Shown: positions 27,872-37,226, numbered from the stretch's first letter. The stretch: DNA of 64,000 bases from Gallaecimonas kandeliae (GCF_030450055.1 NZ_CP118480.1:1267415-1331414); one strand, 5' to 3'. Made by a program: numbers and translations. The notes: a model not told the origin generated them from the letters alone.

Positions 27872-28977
27872 GCGATATCGTCCAATTCGAAGAGCTGGAT
27901 ACCGCCAACGGCAAATGCATAGGGGTAGCCAGGCTCAACAGCGAAAAGTCCCTCAACGCCCTCTCCGAGGCCATGATCGACCTGCTGGGTCCCCAGCTCA
28001 AGGCCTGGGAAGAAGACCACCGCGTCGTGATGGTGGTGCTGGAAGGGGCAGGGGAGAAGGCCTTTTGCGCCGGCGGCGACGTGGTCGCCCTCTACAACGC
28101 CATGAAAGACGGTGACAACGGCGGCCAGGCGGTTGAGCAGTTCTTCTTGAAGGAATACCGCCTGGATTACCAGATCCACTGCCTGAAGAAGCCGGTGCTG
28201 ATCTGGGGTCACGGCATCATCATGGGCGGCGGCCTCGGCCTGATGAGCGGCGCCTCCCACCGGGTGGTGACGGAAACGGCCCGCATCGCCATGCCGGAGA
28301 TCACCATAGGCCTCTACCCTGATGTGGGTGGCACCTACTTCCTGTCCCGCATGCCGGGCAAGTGCGGCCTCTTCCTCGGCCTGACCGGTGCCAACATCAA
28401 TGCCGCCGACGCCCTTTATGTGGGCCTGGCCGACCATTTCATCCCCTCCGAAGACAAGGGCCGCCTCTTCGATGCCCTCTGCCACGTCAACTGGGGTGAG
28501 ACCCTGAGCCTCAACCACGAGAAGCTGAGCCAGGCCCTGAAAGCCCTGGAACAGCCGGCCCGGGTCAAGCTGCCCCGCGGCCAGGTCAAGGGCCACCAGG
28601 AAGCCATAGACCACCTCTGCGAAGGCGAGGATCTGGCGGCCATAGTGGACAGGATCTGTGGCCTGGAGACGGAAGACAGCTGGCTGGCCAGGGCCCGCGA
28701 TGCCCTCAAGCACGGCAGCCCCCTGTCGGCCTCCATCGTCTTCGAGCAGCTCAAGCGTGGCGGCCAGCTCAGCCTGGCCGACGCTTTCCGCCTCGAGGCG
28801 GGGCTTTCCTGGCGCTGCGGCGAGTTCGGTGAATTCCAAGAAGGGGTCCGGGCACTGCTCATCGAGAAAGACCGCAACCCCAACTGGCGTTTCAAGTCGG
28901 TGGCAGACGTAGACGGCGCCGTGCTGGCCCGGTTCTTCGAGAGCCCCTGGGATCTCCATCCCCTGGCAAATATCTAA
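27868..28977 (+). CDS. 3-hydroxyisobutyryl-CoA hydrolase
   Basis: 369 aa crotonase-family hydrolase, longer than hydratases in the way HIBCH is. CAGGDVVALYNAMKDG (~68-83), GHGIIMGGGLGLMSGASHRV (~115-134) and the Glu/Asp catalytic strand MPEITIGLYPDVGGTYFLSR are the HIBCH pattern. Hydrolyses 3-hydroxyisobutyryl-CoA to the free acid, the substrate of MmsB. I use the ATG at 27868 in the ATGA overlap; another ATG lies 12 nt upstream. Confidence 0.93.
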   Translation: MSDIVQFEELDTANGKCIGVARLNSEKSLNALSEAMIDLLGPQLKAWEEDHRVVMVVLEGAGEKAFCAGGDVVALYNAMKDGDNGGQAVEQFFLKEYRLDYQIHCLKKPVLIWGHGIIMGGGLGLMSGASHRVVTETARIAMPEITIGLYPDVGGTYFLSRMPGKCGLFLGLTGANINAADALYVGLADHFIPSEDKGRLFDALCHVNWGETLSLNHEKLSQALKALEQPARVKLPRGQVKGHQEAIDHLCEGEDLAAIVDRICGLETEDSWLARARDALKHGSPLSASIVFEQLKRGGQLSLADAFRLEAGLSWRCGEFGEFQEGVRALLIEKDRNPNWRFKSVADVDGAVLARFFESPWDLHPLANI

Positions 28978-28986
28978 GGAGTGGCT

Positions 28987-29862
28987 ATGAAAATCGCGTT
29001 TATCGGCCTTGGCAACATGGGTGGCCCCATGGCCAAAAACCTGTTGAAGGCCGGCCATGAAGTGATGGCGGTGGATCTCAACACCCAGGCGGTGGCAGAG
29101 CTGGTGGAAGCCGGTGCCAGCGCCGGCAGTGCCGACGATGCCGCCCAGTGCGAGGTGGTTGTCTCCATGCTGCCCGCCGGCCGCCATGTGGCCGGGCTTT
29201 ACCTTGGTGAAACGGGCCTGTTGGCGAAGCTCGCCGAAGGGGCACTGGTCATCGACTCCTCCACCATAGACGCGGCTACCGCCAAGAAGGTCCACGAGGC
29301 CGCCCGGGTTGCCGGTATCGACTTCGTCGATGCCCCCGTTTCCGGCGGCACCGCCGGCGCCGCGGCCGGCACCCTGACCTTCATCGTCGGTGGTTCTGAC
29401 CAGGCCTTCGAGCGCGCCAAGCCGGTGCTGGACGCCATGGGCGCCAACATTTTCCATGCCGGCGGCGACGGTGCCGGCCAGGTGGCCAAGATCTGCAACA
29501 ACATGCTGCTGTCGGTGCTGATGGCCGGCACCTGCGAGTCTCTCAAGCTGGGCATGGCCCACGGCCTGGATCCCAAGGTGCTGTCCGACATCATGAAGGT
29601 CAGCTCAGGCGGTAACTGGGTGCTGGAAAAGTACAACCCCGTGCCCGGCGTCATGGAAAACGCCCCGGCCTCCAAGGGCTACCAAGGCGGCTTCATGAGC
29701 CAGCTGATGAGCAAGGATCTGGAACTGGCCATGGGCGCCGCCGGCGAAGTGGCAGCCCCTGTGCCCATGGGCGCCCTGGCGCGCTCGCTCTACCAAATGC
29801 ATAACAAGAAAGGCAACGGCACCAAGGACTTCTCGTCCCTGCTGGCGTTGTTCGAGGAGTGA
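28987..29862 (+). CDS. mmsB: 3-hydroxyisobutyrate dehydrogenase
   Basis: 291 aa NAD-dependent beta-hydroxyacid dehydrogenase. N-terminal GLGNMGGPMAKNL dinucleotide and substrate signature, DAPVSGGTAGAAAGTLT (~117-133) and catalytic Lys in GDGAGQVAKICNN (~160-172). Oxidises 3-hydroxyisobutyrate to methylmalonate semialdehyde for MmsA. TAAGGAG stands 5 nt before ATG 28987; a GTG two codons earlier overlaps that ribosome site and is less likely. Confidence 0.96.
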   Translation: MKIAFIGLGNMGGPMAKNLLKAGHEVMAVDLNTQAVAELVEAGASAGSADDAAQCEVVVSMLPAGRHVAGLYLGETGLLAKLAEGALVIDSSTIDAATAKKVHEAARVAGIDFVDAPVSGGTAGAAAGTLTFIVGGSDQAFERAKPVLDAMGANIFHAGGDGAGQVAKICNNMLLSVLMAGTCESLKLGMAHGLDPKVLSDIMKVSSGGNWVLEKYNPVPGVMENAPASKGYQGGFMSQLMSKDLELAMGAAGEVAAPVPMGALARSLYQMHNKKGNGTKDFSSLLALFEE

Positions 29863-29864
29863 CA

Positions 29865-30623
29865 ATGAATTTGAAGAACGCTGTAATTGCCATCACTGGT
29901 GCCGGCCGCGGCCTGGGCCAGTCCATGGCCGTGATGCTGGCCGAAAACGGCGCCAAGATAGCCCTTATCGACGTTAACGGCGACGATCTGGCCACCTCCA
30001 AGAGCCTGGTGGAAGGGGCTGGCTCCGAGGCCCGTTGCTACGAGTGCAACATCACCGACGAGGCGGCCGTCGAGGCCACCTTCAAGCAGATCGGTGAAGA
30101 CTTCGGTACCCTGAACGGCCTCATCAACAACGCCGGCATCATGCGTGACGGCATGCTGCTCAAGGCCAAGGACGGGCAGCTGACCAAGATGAGCCTGGAG
30201 CAGTTCCAGTCCGTCATCAACGTCAACGTGACCGGCACCTTCCTCTGTGGCCGTGAAGCCGCCGCCACCATGGTGGCCAAGGGCGCCAAAGGGGTGATCA
30301 TCAACATCTCCAGCGTTTCCCGTTCCGGCAACATGGGCCAGACCAACTACTCCGCCTCCAAGGCGGCAGTGGCCACCATGGCGGTGACCTGGGGCAAGGA
30401 ACTGTCCCGCTACGGCATCCGTACCGGTGCCATAGCGCCTGGCGTCATCAAGACCGCCATGACCGACCAGATGAAGCCGGAAGCCATTGCCCGCATGGAG
30501 CAGGCCATCCCCGTTGGCCGCCTCGGCCTGCCGGAAGAGATTGCCCACGGTGTGAAGTTCATCTTTGAAAATGACTATTTCACCGCTCGCGTGCTGGAAA
30601 TCGACGGCGGCATTCGCATTTAA
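29865..30623 (+). CDS. Short-chain dehydrogenase, candidate 3-hydroxy-2-methylbutyryl-CoA dehydrogenase
   Basis: 252 aa classical SDR: GAGRGLG cofactor loop, NNAG, catalytic YSASK (~160-164) and the C-terminal LEIDGGIRI. It ends the valine operon, four bases overlapping nothing else, with GAGGAG 5 nt before its ATG. Together with the thiolase it would complete isoleucine breakdown; the insertion KDGQLTKMSLEQF and the end DGGIRI resemble the human type 10 17-beta-HSD. That assignment is inference; a FabG-like role is the alternative. Confidence 0.8.
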   Translation: MNLKNAVIAITGAGRGLGQSMAVMLAENGAKIALIDVNGDDLATSKSLVEGAGSEARCYECNITDEAAVEATFKQIGEDFGTLNGLINNAGIMRDGMLLKAKDGQLTKMSLEQFQSVINVNVTGTFLCGREAAATMVAKGAKGVIINISSVSRSGNMGQTNYSASKAAVATMAVTWGKELSRYGIRTGAIAPGVIKTAMTDQMKPEAIARMEQAIPVGRLGLPEEIAHGVKFIFENDYFTARVLEIDGGIRI

Positions 30624-30632
30624 TAACCATTG

Positions 30633-30664
30633 AGGCCCGCCGTAGCAGGCTGGCCTGATTTTTT
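30633..30664 (+). terminator. First terminator of the valine operon
   Basis: Stem AGGCC-GCC/GGC-GGCCT with one mismatch, loop 30642-30647, then TTTTTT, 10 nt past the SDR stop. Confidence 0.78.
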
Positions 30665-30666
30665 AT

Positions 30667-30700
30667 TACCCCGGGCTATTTTGGCCTGGGGTATTTTATT
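30667..30700 (+). terminator. Second, tandem terminator of the valine operon
   Basis: Ten-base-pair stem TACCCCGGGC/GCCTGGGGTA with one G-U pair and a 7-nt loop, then TTTTATT. It starts 3 nt after the first terminator. The ~220 nt on to putP hold no other clear signal. Confidence 0.7.
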
Positions 30701-30921
30701 GGCCCGCTTTGGGCCTGTGCGCTTTTTTAGCGGTTTCCTCGCGTTTTTCTGCGATAGTGGGCATCTGCCGGGGTCTCCGGCCAGTCTGGGGGGCGAAATC
30801 TGCTCGCCGGCATGTTAAGGTGTTTGTTCGAATTCAAATGAAATGGCTGTTTTGGTGCTGCCTTCCCTGACGAGAGGCAACGACCAAAACCGATAAAGTC
30901 ACCCTATTACGAGGAGGCAGA

Positions 30922-32445
30922 GTGGAAACTGGCACGCTTATTTCGTTGGCGACCTATTTTATTGCCATGCTGGGCATTGGTTTGTATGCCTACAAAAAAT
31001 CGACGGACGACATCTCGGGTTACATGTTGGGGGGCCGCGGCCTTGGCCCGGCAGTAACGGCCCTTTCCGCCGGCGCTTCTGACATGAGTGGTTGGATCCT
31101 GATGGGCCTGCCTGGCGCCATCTATGTCTCAGGTCTGTCCCAGATCTGGATTGCCGTGGGCCTGACCATAGGTGCCTACCTCAACTACGTGGTGGTGGCG
31201 CCGCGCCTGCGCACCTACACCGAAGTGGCCAACGACTCCATCACCATCCCCGACTTCTTCGGAAACCGTTTCGAGGACGAGAAGCGCCAGTTGCGCATGC
31301 TGTCCTCACTGGTGATCATCATCTTCTTCACCCTCTACACCTCGGCCAGCCTGGTCGCCGGGGGCAAGCTGTTCGACAGCTCCTTCGGCCTTTCCTACGG
31401 TACTGGCCTCATCATCACCGCCGGTGTGGTCTGCGCCTACACCTTGTTCGGCGGCTTCCTGGCCGTGTCCATGACCGACTTCGTGCAGGGCTGCATCATG
31501 CTGATGGCCCTGGTGATAGTGCCAATCGTGGCTTTCACCGACCTGGGTGGTGTCAGCGCTACCGTGGGCAAGGTCCATGGCCTCAATCCCCTCTACCTGG
31601 ACCTCTTCAAGGACGCGGCCCAAAGCGGGGTACTGCAGAACGTGTCCCTGCTGGGCATCGTTTCCCTGCTGGCCTGGGGCCTGGGCTATTTCGGCCAGCC
31701 GCACATCATAGTGCGCTTCATGGCCATCCGCTCTGTCCGTGATATCAAGACGGCACGCCGCATCGGCATCTCCTGGATGCTGGTCTCTATCATCGGCGCC
31801 ATGGCGACCGGTTTCGTGGGCATCGCCTACGTGGCCAAGACCCAGATGAGCCTCGCCGACCCCGAGACCATCTTCATCGTCTTCTCCCAGTTCCTGTTCA
31901 ATCCGCTGGTGGGGGGCTTCCTGCTGGCGGCCATCCTTGCGGCCATCATGAGCACCATCTCCTCACAGTTGCTGGTCACCTCCAGCTCCCTGACCGAGGA
32001 CTTCTACAAGGCCTTCGTACACCGGGACGCCAGCCAGAAGGAACTGGTGCTGGTGGGCCGGCTGTCCGTGCTGCTGGTCTCCATCGTCGCCATCGCCCTG
32101 GCCTGGAACCCGGAGAACAGCATACTGCACCTGGTCAGCAACGCCTGGGCCGGTTTCGGTGCCGCCTTTGGCCCCGTCATCATCTTCAGCCTGTTCTGGA
32201 AGCGCATGACGTTGCAGGGCGCCATGGCCGGTATGCTGGTTGGGGCGGCGACAGTGCTGTTCTGGATCTACGGCCCCGTCACCATCGACGGCAAGCCGCT
32301 GTCCAGCTACCTCTACGAGATAGTCCCCGGCTTTATCCTCTGTAGCCTGGCCATCTGGGTAGTGAGCCTGATGACCAGCGAGCCCTCCAGCAGTATGCAG
32401 GAGCGCTTCAGCGAGATGGAAAGGGTGACGGCGGAACACGCCTGA
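30922..32445 (+). CDS. putP: Sodium/proline symporter PutP
   Basis: 507 aa sodium:solute symporter with about 13 hydrophobic helices. Starts LISLATYFIAMLGIGLYAYK. Helix 2 SAGASDMSGWILMGLPGA carries the Asp and Ser residues used for Na+/proline in PutP. GTG start with GAGGAGG before it. Single gene with its own terminator; no putA is adjacent. Confidence 0.94.
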   Translation: METGTLISLATYFIAMLGIGLYAYKKSTDDISGYMLGGRGLGPAVTALSAGASDMSGWILMGLPGAIYVSGLSQIWIAVGLTIGAYLNYVVVAPRLRTYTEVANDSITIPDFFGNRFEDEKRQLRMLSSLVIIIFFTLYTSASLVAGGKLFDSSFGLSYGTGLIITAGVVCAYTLFGGFLAVSMTDFVQGCIMLMALVIVPIVAFTDLGGVSATVGKVHGLNPLYLDLFKDAAQSGVLQNVSLLGIVSLLAWGLGYFGQPHIIVRFMAIRSVRDIKTARRIGISWMLVSIIGAMATGFVGIAYVAKTQMSLADPETIFIVFSQFLFNPLVGGFLLAAILAAIMSTISSQLLVTSSSLTEDFYKAFVHRDASQKELVLVGRLSVLLVSIVAIALAWNPENSILHLVSNAWAGFGAAFGPVIIFSLFWKRMTLQGAMAGMLVGAATVLFWIYGPVTIDGKPLSSYLYEIVPGFILCSLAIWVVSLMTSEPSSSMQERFSEMERVTAEHA

Positions 32446-32451
32446 ACCACG

Positions 32452-32480
32452 AAAAAGCCGGCCTAAGGGCCGGCTTTTTT
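32452..32480 (+). terminator. putP: Terminator between putP and the CBS gene
   Basis: AAAAAGCCGGCC/GGCCGGCTTTTT with a TAAG loop; 12-bp arms, usable in both directions. Confidence 0.88.
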
Positions 32481-32496
32481 CATGTCAGAAGAAAAC

Positions 32497-33075
32497 TCAA
32501 GCGGACTTCAGTACGTGGAAGACTTCCGCGAAGCTGTGGGCGCGCTGGGTGATATCCAAGGGGATATGCAGGGCCCGGGCTATATCGGCGGCGGAGATCA
32601 TGCCGCGCAGGTTGTTGCTCTTCTTGTCCAGCAGCAGTATGTGCTGTTCGCCCAGTTCCTGCAGGGTATAAAGCACATCGCCAATGCTGGCGCTTTCCAG
32701 CTCCTGATAGGCGAAGCCATGCAGGTGGGACTTGTCGGTCATCACATCCCGCACCGTGACTTCGTTACGGGGAATGCCCTTGTTGGTGGCTGCCATCAGC
32801 ACCTTGTGGCTCTGGAGATCGCCTGCGCTGACGATGCCGAGGAAGCGGTTCTGGACGTCCACTACCAGCTTGGCCTTGACGTGGGCCTTTTTCATCATGA
32901 AGAGGGCGTCATCAATCTTGACGTCATGCTCTATAACCATGGGGGCGCGGCGGGCGAAGTCGGTGGTGATCCAGGCGGCGGGGCTTTCCAGGCTCAACTG
33001 GGCAGGATATTCGGCATCGGCAAAGTGTTCCACATCGGCCATGCCAATGGTGGGGATCAGGGAGAATGTGTTCAT
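32497..33075 (-). CDS. CBS-domain pair protein
   Basis: 192 aa, soluble. Two CBS motifs: residues ~45-100 (APMVIEHDVKIDDALFMMKK, FLGIVSAGDLQSHKV) and ~108-175 (VTVRDVMTDK, LRGMISAADIARAL). Such tandem CBS domains bind adenine nucleotides. No enzymatic domain is attached, so a nucleotide-sensing accessory role is likely, partner unknown. GAGG stands before the ATG. Confidence 0.82.
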   Translation of the reverse strand: MNTFSLIPTIGMADVEHFADAEYPAQLSLESPAAWITTDFARRAPMVIEHDVKIDDALFMMKKAHVKAKLVVDVQNRFLGIVSAGDLQSHKVLMAATNKGIPRNEVTVRDVMTDKSHLHGFAYQELESASIGDVLYTLQELGEQHILLLDKKSNNLRGMISAADIARALHIPLDITQRAHSFAEVFHVLKSA

Positions 33076-33125
33076 AAATACCTCTACTGAACTGAATTGT
33101 TATATGTATAAGCAGCAATAACAGT

Positions 33126-33413
33126 TCATGGTGAGGCGCGGGCAGGGGGGCGGTAGCGCGGATCCGACAGGGCTACTACTGGTGTCTGTTCCGGCTCCAG
33201 GTGCCAGGCCAAGACATTACAGGTGCTGGGGCCGGACAGCGGCAGCAGCGGCAGGTCGTCGAAGTCGGCGACAGCTTGGTTTTCCTGGGGTTGGCTGAGG
33301 TTGTAACCGTCTCCCACTGGTGCCGCCGAGGCGTCACCGAGCCCGATCCAGGCGACCTGGGCGAACAACATGACCCAGAACAACCTGCGCAGTGGTAGAG
33401 GGAGTGACAACAT
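33126..33413 (-). CDS. Small secreted hypothetical protein
   Basis: 95 aa from ATG 33411-33413 (an in-frame start 24 nt upstream is possible). Signal-like N-terminus (LPLRRLFWVMLFAQVAWIGL, Ala-rich cleavage region near residue 32), then a short mature part with one Cys and a Pro-rich tail. No family recognised and no strong ribosome site, so it may be a chance frame. Confidence 0.45.
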   Translation of the reverse strand: MLSLPLPLRRLFWVMLFAQVAWIGLGDASAAPVGDGYNLSQPQENQAVADFDDLPLLPLSGPSTCNVLAWHLEPEQTPVVALSDPRYRPPARASP

Positions 33414-33476
33414 CGAACGCCTTCCCGGAAACTCCAATAATTATGTTATGCGACTTATCTTGGGGAAAAACAACCC

Positions 33477-33641
33477 CTAGCTCCGCCACATATCGTTTTC
33501 GATGTCTTCCTTGCGGCGACCCTTCCCATGGCGCCGGTCTTCCTTATCAGGTTCCCAGCGCATTTCTTCCCGCCTTTCGCGGCCTTTTCGGCGATGGCTG
33601 AAGCGACGATCGACATCTTCATGTTCTTTTTTCTCTGTCAT
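33477..33641 (-). CDS. 54-aa highly charged small protein
   Basis: MTEKKEHEDVDRRFSHRRKG start, 54 aa, about half of the residues Arg, Lys, Glu or Asp, ending in NDMWRS. A strong GAGGAGG lies 6 nt before the ATG, good support that it is translated. No signal peptide or hydrophobic helix. Nothing recognised; the charge pattern suggests RNA, DNA or ribosome association, which is inference. Confidence 0.62.
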   Translation of the reverse strand: MTEKKEHEDVDRRFSHRRKGRERREEMRWEPDKEDRRHGKGRRKEDIENDMWRS

Positions 33642-33855
33642 GGCAAGCCTCCTCGGCCCAAATGGGGCTTAGTTGCCCAAAGTACAGTAGCTTTAAAAAT
33701 AGCGCTTTGCTGGGCCTGCTGCGCGGCCAGAGAGAAGCTGGGTAAGTCGCTGATGCGTTCATTCATGATCCATTGCAGTATTGGGCCATGGCATTGCTTG
33801 GGCCCTCAGCCCTCAGCTGATAACCTGAGGTCATAGCAGTAAGGAGAGAAACTTC

Positions 33856-34797
33856 ATGACCGGCACCCGCAGGCCCGTTCTGGGCATAGCGCTTGGCAGT
33901 GGGGCCGCCAAGGGATGGGCCCATATCGGTATCCTCAACGGCTTGGCCAAGCTGGGCATCAAACCGGATCTGGTGGCAGGTTGCTCCATCGGCGCCCTGG
34001 TGGGCGCCGCCTACGCCGGAGGTCGGCTGGGCGTGCTGGAGAAGTGGGTACGGGGTTTTACCCGGCTGCAGGTGATGTCCCTGCTGGATCCCAGCTTCAG
34101 CGGCCGTGGCCTTTTCTCCGGCGAGAAGGTGTTCAATGTCATCTCCAACGGCATGAACCAGAACGATTTTTCCCAAACCAAGTTGCCGTTCGCGGTCGTC
34201 GCGACAGAGTTGCACACCGGGCGTGAGCATTGGATTGAAGAAGGGGATCTGGTGTCGGCGGTAAGGGCATCCTGTGCCATGCCTGGCCTGTTCGTCCCTA
34301 TCTACCGGGATGGCCACCTACTTATAGATGGGGCTGTGGTCAACCCTGTCCCCGTTTCCCTGGCCAGGGCCATGGGCGCCGAAGTGGTGATCGCCGTCAA
34401 CCTGGCCAGCGATGTTCACCATCAGGTGAATACCGAAGAGGAAGAGGAAGAAGAGGAAAGCGTCTTCAGGCAGTGGTTCAACCGCATCCGCCCCGAAAAG
34501 GAAGCCAAGGAGTTGCCTCTGCCGTCCATGTGGGGAGTGATGAGCGGCGCCATCAACATCATGCAGGAGAGGATCACCCGTGCCCGCATGGCCGGTGACC
34601 CACCCGAGCTGGAGCTCAAGCCTCGGCTGGCCGAGATCAACATCATGGAATTTCACCGTGCCGAGGAGGCGATTACCGAAGGGGAAGCCTGTGTGGCCCG
34701 CATGGCGCATTTTCTTTTGGCTGAGCTGGCCTACCTGGGGATCCACCCCGAACCCTCCGCAATGGAAGGCGATGGCGCGGGCAAAGCAAAAAGTTGA
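33856..34797 (+). CDS. Patatin-like phospholipase, RssA type
   Basis: 313 aa serine acyl hydrolase. Oxyanion loop LGSGAAKGWAH (~13-23), nucleophile S44 in GCSIG, catalytic Asp158 in DGA. This is the order seen in RssA/NTE-type bacterial patatins. An unusual run of eight Glu (194-201) splits the domain after the Asp loop and is followed by a charged linker. A C-terminal ~100-residue helical region follows. No signal peptide. GGAG before the ATG. Confidence 0.88.
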   Translation: MTGTRRPVLGIALGSGAAKGWAHIGILNGLAKLGIKPDLVAGCSIGALVGAAYAGGRLGVLEKWVRGFTRLQVMSLLDPSFSGRGLFSGEKVFNVISNGMNQNDFSQTKLPFAVVATELHTGREHWIEEGDLVSAVRASCAMPGLFVPIYRDGHLLIDGAVVNPVPVSLARAMGAEVVIAVNLASDVHHQVNTEEEEEEEESVFRQWFNRIRPEKEAKELPLPSMWGVMSGAINIMQERITRARMAGDPPELELKPRLAEINIMEFHRAEEAITEGEACVARMAHFLLAELAYLGIHPEPSAMEGDGAGKAKS

Positions 34798-34810
34798 CGT
34801 TGGCGTCAAC
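34793..34810. promoter_or_regulatory. LiuR-like palindrome at the end of the patatin gene
   Basis: GTTGACGT-TG-GCGTCAAC, 8-2-8 layout; inner GTTGACG/CGTCAAC pair perfectly. It covers the patatin stop codon and lies between convergent genes, so a promoter role is doubtful. It may be a chance match, a 3'-end hairpin, or a distal site. Confidence 0.35.
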
Positions 34811-35092
34811 CTTCTGGTCCGTCCAGTGGCTTTTTTTAGAGCGGTTGCTTTACGTGCGCGTCATGACTCCATATGATGATGACACTTCGATTACCTTGGT
34901 TTTCAGGTAAGCCGAAGAATAAATTCTCGTTGGGGGAGAAGCCTGGGCAAAGGAATTGACCAGGTAAAAAAGAAAGGGATAGCAATCGCAAATAAAAACA
35001 ACCGCCTAGAAGCGGGATAATAAGAAATAGCAAGCAGCGAAAAATAGAAAGGTACCGTGCAGTTAGATCCCAATGTACGATGTCGGTACTGC
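34811..35092. other. AT-richer intergenic stretch, no gene recognised
   Basis: About 280 nt of clearly lower GC than its surroundings, purine-rich on the plus strand. Open frames of 27-88 codons on both strands have no recognisable product. A T-run at 34831-34837 could end patatin transcription, but its stem is only 4 bp. Confidence 0.4.
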
Positions 35093-35133
35093 AAAAAACC
35101 AAAGGCCAGTTTTTACTGGCCTTTCTTTTTTTC
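35093..35133 (-). terminator. Terminator of the second chemoreceptor
   Basis: AAAGGCCAGT/ACTGGCCTTT, 10-bp arms with a TTTT loop, flanked by T/A runs on both sides; directly past the stop at 35136. Confidence 0.88.
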
Positions 35134-35135
35134 TG

Positions 35136-37064
35136 TCAGTAACGGAAGCGTCCCACCAGGGCTGCCAGGTCACCGGACAGCTGGTGCATGCGCCTGGCGG
35201 TCTGGGCCGAGGCGTTGGCGGCATTGGAAGCGTCCTGTGATGACAGGTTAATGCTTTCCACGTTGCGGTTAAGGTCATTGACCACGCTGGATTGCTCCTC
35301 CGTGGCCGTGGCCACCTGCAGGTTCATGTCGGAGATCTGCACCACCTTCTGGGTGATCTCCCCGAAAAGCCCCCCCAGCTTATTGACGGCGGCCACGGCG
35401 TCATCGGCCATGCTCTTGCCGGCCCCCATGGTGGTGACGGCGCTCTGGGTGTCCTGTTGGAGCTGGGTGATCATGCCTTGGATCTCCTCGGTGCTCTGGG
35501 CTGTCCTCGATGCCAGGCTCCTGACCTCGTCTGCCACCACCGCAAAGCCCCGCCCTGCATCGCCGGCACGGGCCGCTTCGATGGCGGCGTTGAGTGCCAG
35601 CAGGTTGGTCTGTTCCGAAATGCTGCGGATGACGTCCAGGATGGAACCAATCTGCACCGATTGCTGCGCCACCGTATTGATGACCCCCGAGGCCTTGTCC
35701 AACTGACCGGAGAGGTTGCCTATGGCATTGATGTTGGCACTGACTTCGCTACGGCCAGCTTCTGCCTGCTCTGAGGCCGCCTGGGCCACCTGGGCGGCGT
35801 TGGCGGCATTGGCGGCAATTTCCTGCACAGTGGCGCCCATCTCGGTGATGGCGGTGGCCACCAATGTGGTCTGATCCCTGACGCTGGCCGAGGCATTGGA
35901 GCCCCGCTCGGCGATATCCCTCACTTCATCGGCGCTGTGGTGTTGGGCCTCGGCGGTCTGGGCCATGTCCCTGACCATCTGCTGGAGCTGGGTGACGAAC
36001 TGATTGAAACCGCTGCTGAGGCGGGCGATTTCGTCGTCACCCTTGATGGGGATCCGTACCGAGAGGTCGCCACCGCCGGCGCCGACCTGCTCGAGGCGCT
36101 CCGCCACGTCCCTTACCGGCCTGGCAATGCTGTTGGCCACCAGCATCGCCAGGCCAATGCCCAATACCAGCACCGCCAGGGCCACGGCGATAGCGGTATA
36201 GGTGGCTTTGTTGACCGAGGCCAGCACTTCACTTCTCGGTACTTCGGCCACCAATACCCAGTCCACGTCGGGGACGCTGATGGCCGCTATCATGACGGTT
36301 TTGCCGTCCCGCTCGATAAGCCCCTGGTGGTAGCCGCTCTGGAGCAGAGTGGATGCCAAATCGGCGGTGGGGCCTTGGTCCAGCTGCTTGCCGTTCTGGG
36401 AATCGTCAGGGTGGATCCGTATCTTGCCGCTGCTGTCGGTGAGGTAGACATAGCCGCTCTGTTCCAGCCGGTAGTTGCGGATCTTGTCGGCCAGGGAACT
36501 GATGTTGAAGCCCACACCGGCGATGCCCAGGAAATGCCCGCTGAGGTCCCGCATGGTGATATCCACGAAGAAACGGGCCTGGCCTGAGGTGTCCACGTCG
36601 AACGCCAGGTCGCTGTCTTTGCCGCTGTCCTGGATGCGGAAAAACCAGGTGAAATTGGGATTGTTGCGGTCGAAACTGCCCTGCAAGCCCTTATCGTCGA
36701 TGGCCCGATGTTTGCCCCCCGTCATCACGAAGACAGTGTCAGCGCCAAAGCTCTTCTTGATGGCGGTCAACTTGGCTAGCAGCTGTTGCTGGCGCTGGTC
36801 CGCCGGCTCGCCGTCCTCAATCCACTGGTGGATGAAGGGGTCCAGGGCCAGCTGCCTGGCGTTGGCCATGGCCGGCTTGATGTCGGCCTGGATCTCATTG
36901 CGGATCGCCTTCAGCTTGGCGGGTAGCTCTTCCTTGGTCACCTTGTGGGTGATGAGCTGATGCTCGCTATAGAGGGTGATGAAGGAGTTGAGCAACAAGG
37001 CCAGGGTCATCAGCAGGCTGATGACCAGGATAAGCCGGTTGCGGATGGATAGGGCGGTCAACAT
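35136..37064 (-). CDS. Methyl-accepting chemotaxis protein with dCache sensor
   Basis: 642 aa. TM1 (~10-32), a large periplasmic Cache-type domain (~33-275; the WFFRIQDSG...FFVDITMRD and [17 protein letters not shown] strands are typical of dCache_1), TM2 (~285-308), HAMP (~309-362) and the cytoplasmic signalling coiled coil with [18 protein letters not shown] and [15 protein letters not shown]. Such sensors often bind amino acids, but the ligand motif cannot be judged by eye. No CheR tether. Single gene. Confidence 0.92.
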   Translation of the reverse strand: MLTALSIRNRLILVISLLMTLALLLNSFITLYSEHQLITHKVTKEELPAKLKAIRNEIQADIKPAMANARQLALDPFIHQWIEDGEPADQRQQQLLAKLTAIKKSFGADTVFVMTGGKHRAIDDKGLQGSFDRNNPNFTWFFRIQDSGKDSDLAFDVDTSGQARFFVDITMRDLSGHFLGIAGVGFNISSLADKIRNYRLEQSGYVYLTDSSGKIRIHPDDSQNGKQLDQGPTADLASTLLQSGYHQGLIERDGKTVMIAAISVPDVDWVLVAEVPRSEVLASVNKATYTAIAVALAVLVLGIGLAMLVANSIARPVRDVAERLEQVGAGGGDLSVRIPIKGDDEIARLSSGFNQFVTQLQQMVRDMAQTAEAQHHSADEVRDIAERGSNASASVRDQTTLVATAITEMGATVQEIAANAANAAQVAQAASEQAEAGRSEVSANINAIGNLSGQLDKASGVINTVAQQSVQIGSILDVIRSISEQTNLLALNAAIEAARAGDAGRGFAVVADEVRSLASRTAQSTEEIQGMITQLQQDTQSAVTTMGAGKSMADDAVAAVNKLGGLFGEITQKVVQISDMNLQVATATEEQSSVVNDLNRNVESINLSSQDASNAANASAQTARRMHQLSGDLAALVGRFRY

Positions 37065-37226
37065 GAGGATCCCCTGATGTTAGGTCTTGTTCCTGATCGG
37101 CTGCCTGGAAGTATAACTTGAGGCCATTTAGGTATCTGACAGTACAAAGCTGACCAGACACTGTCAGCGCCACGGGTTTTGGTCCACAATAGCCCTATGC
37201 CTTTCGTTCCTGGGGAGACAACCGCC

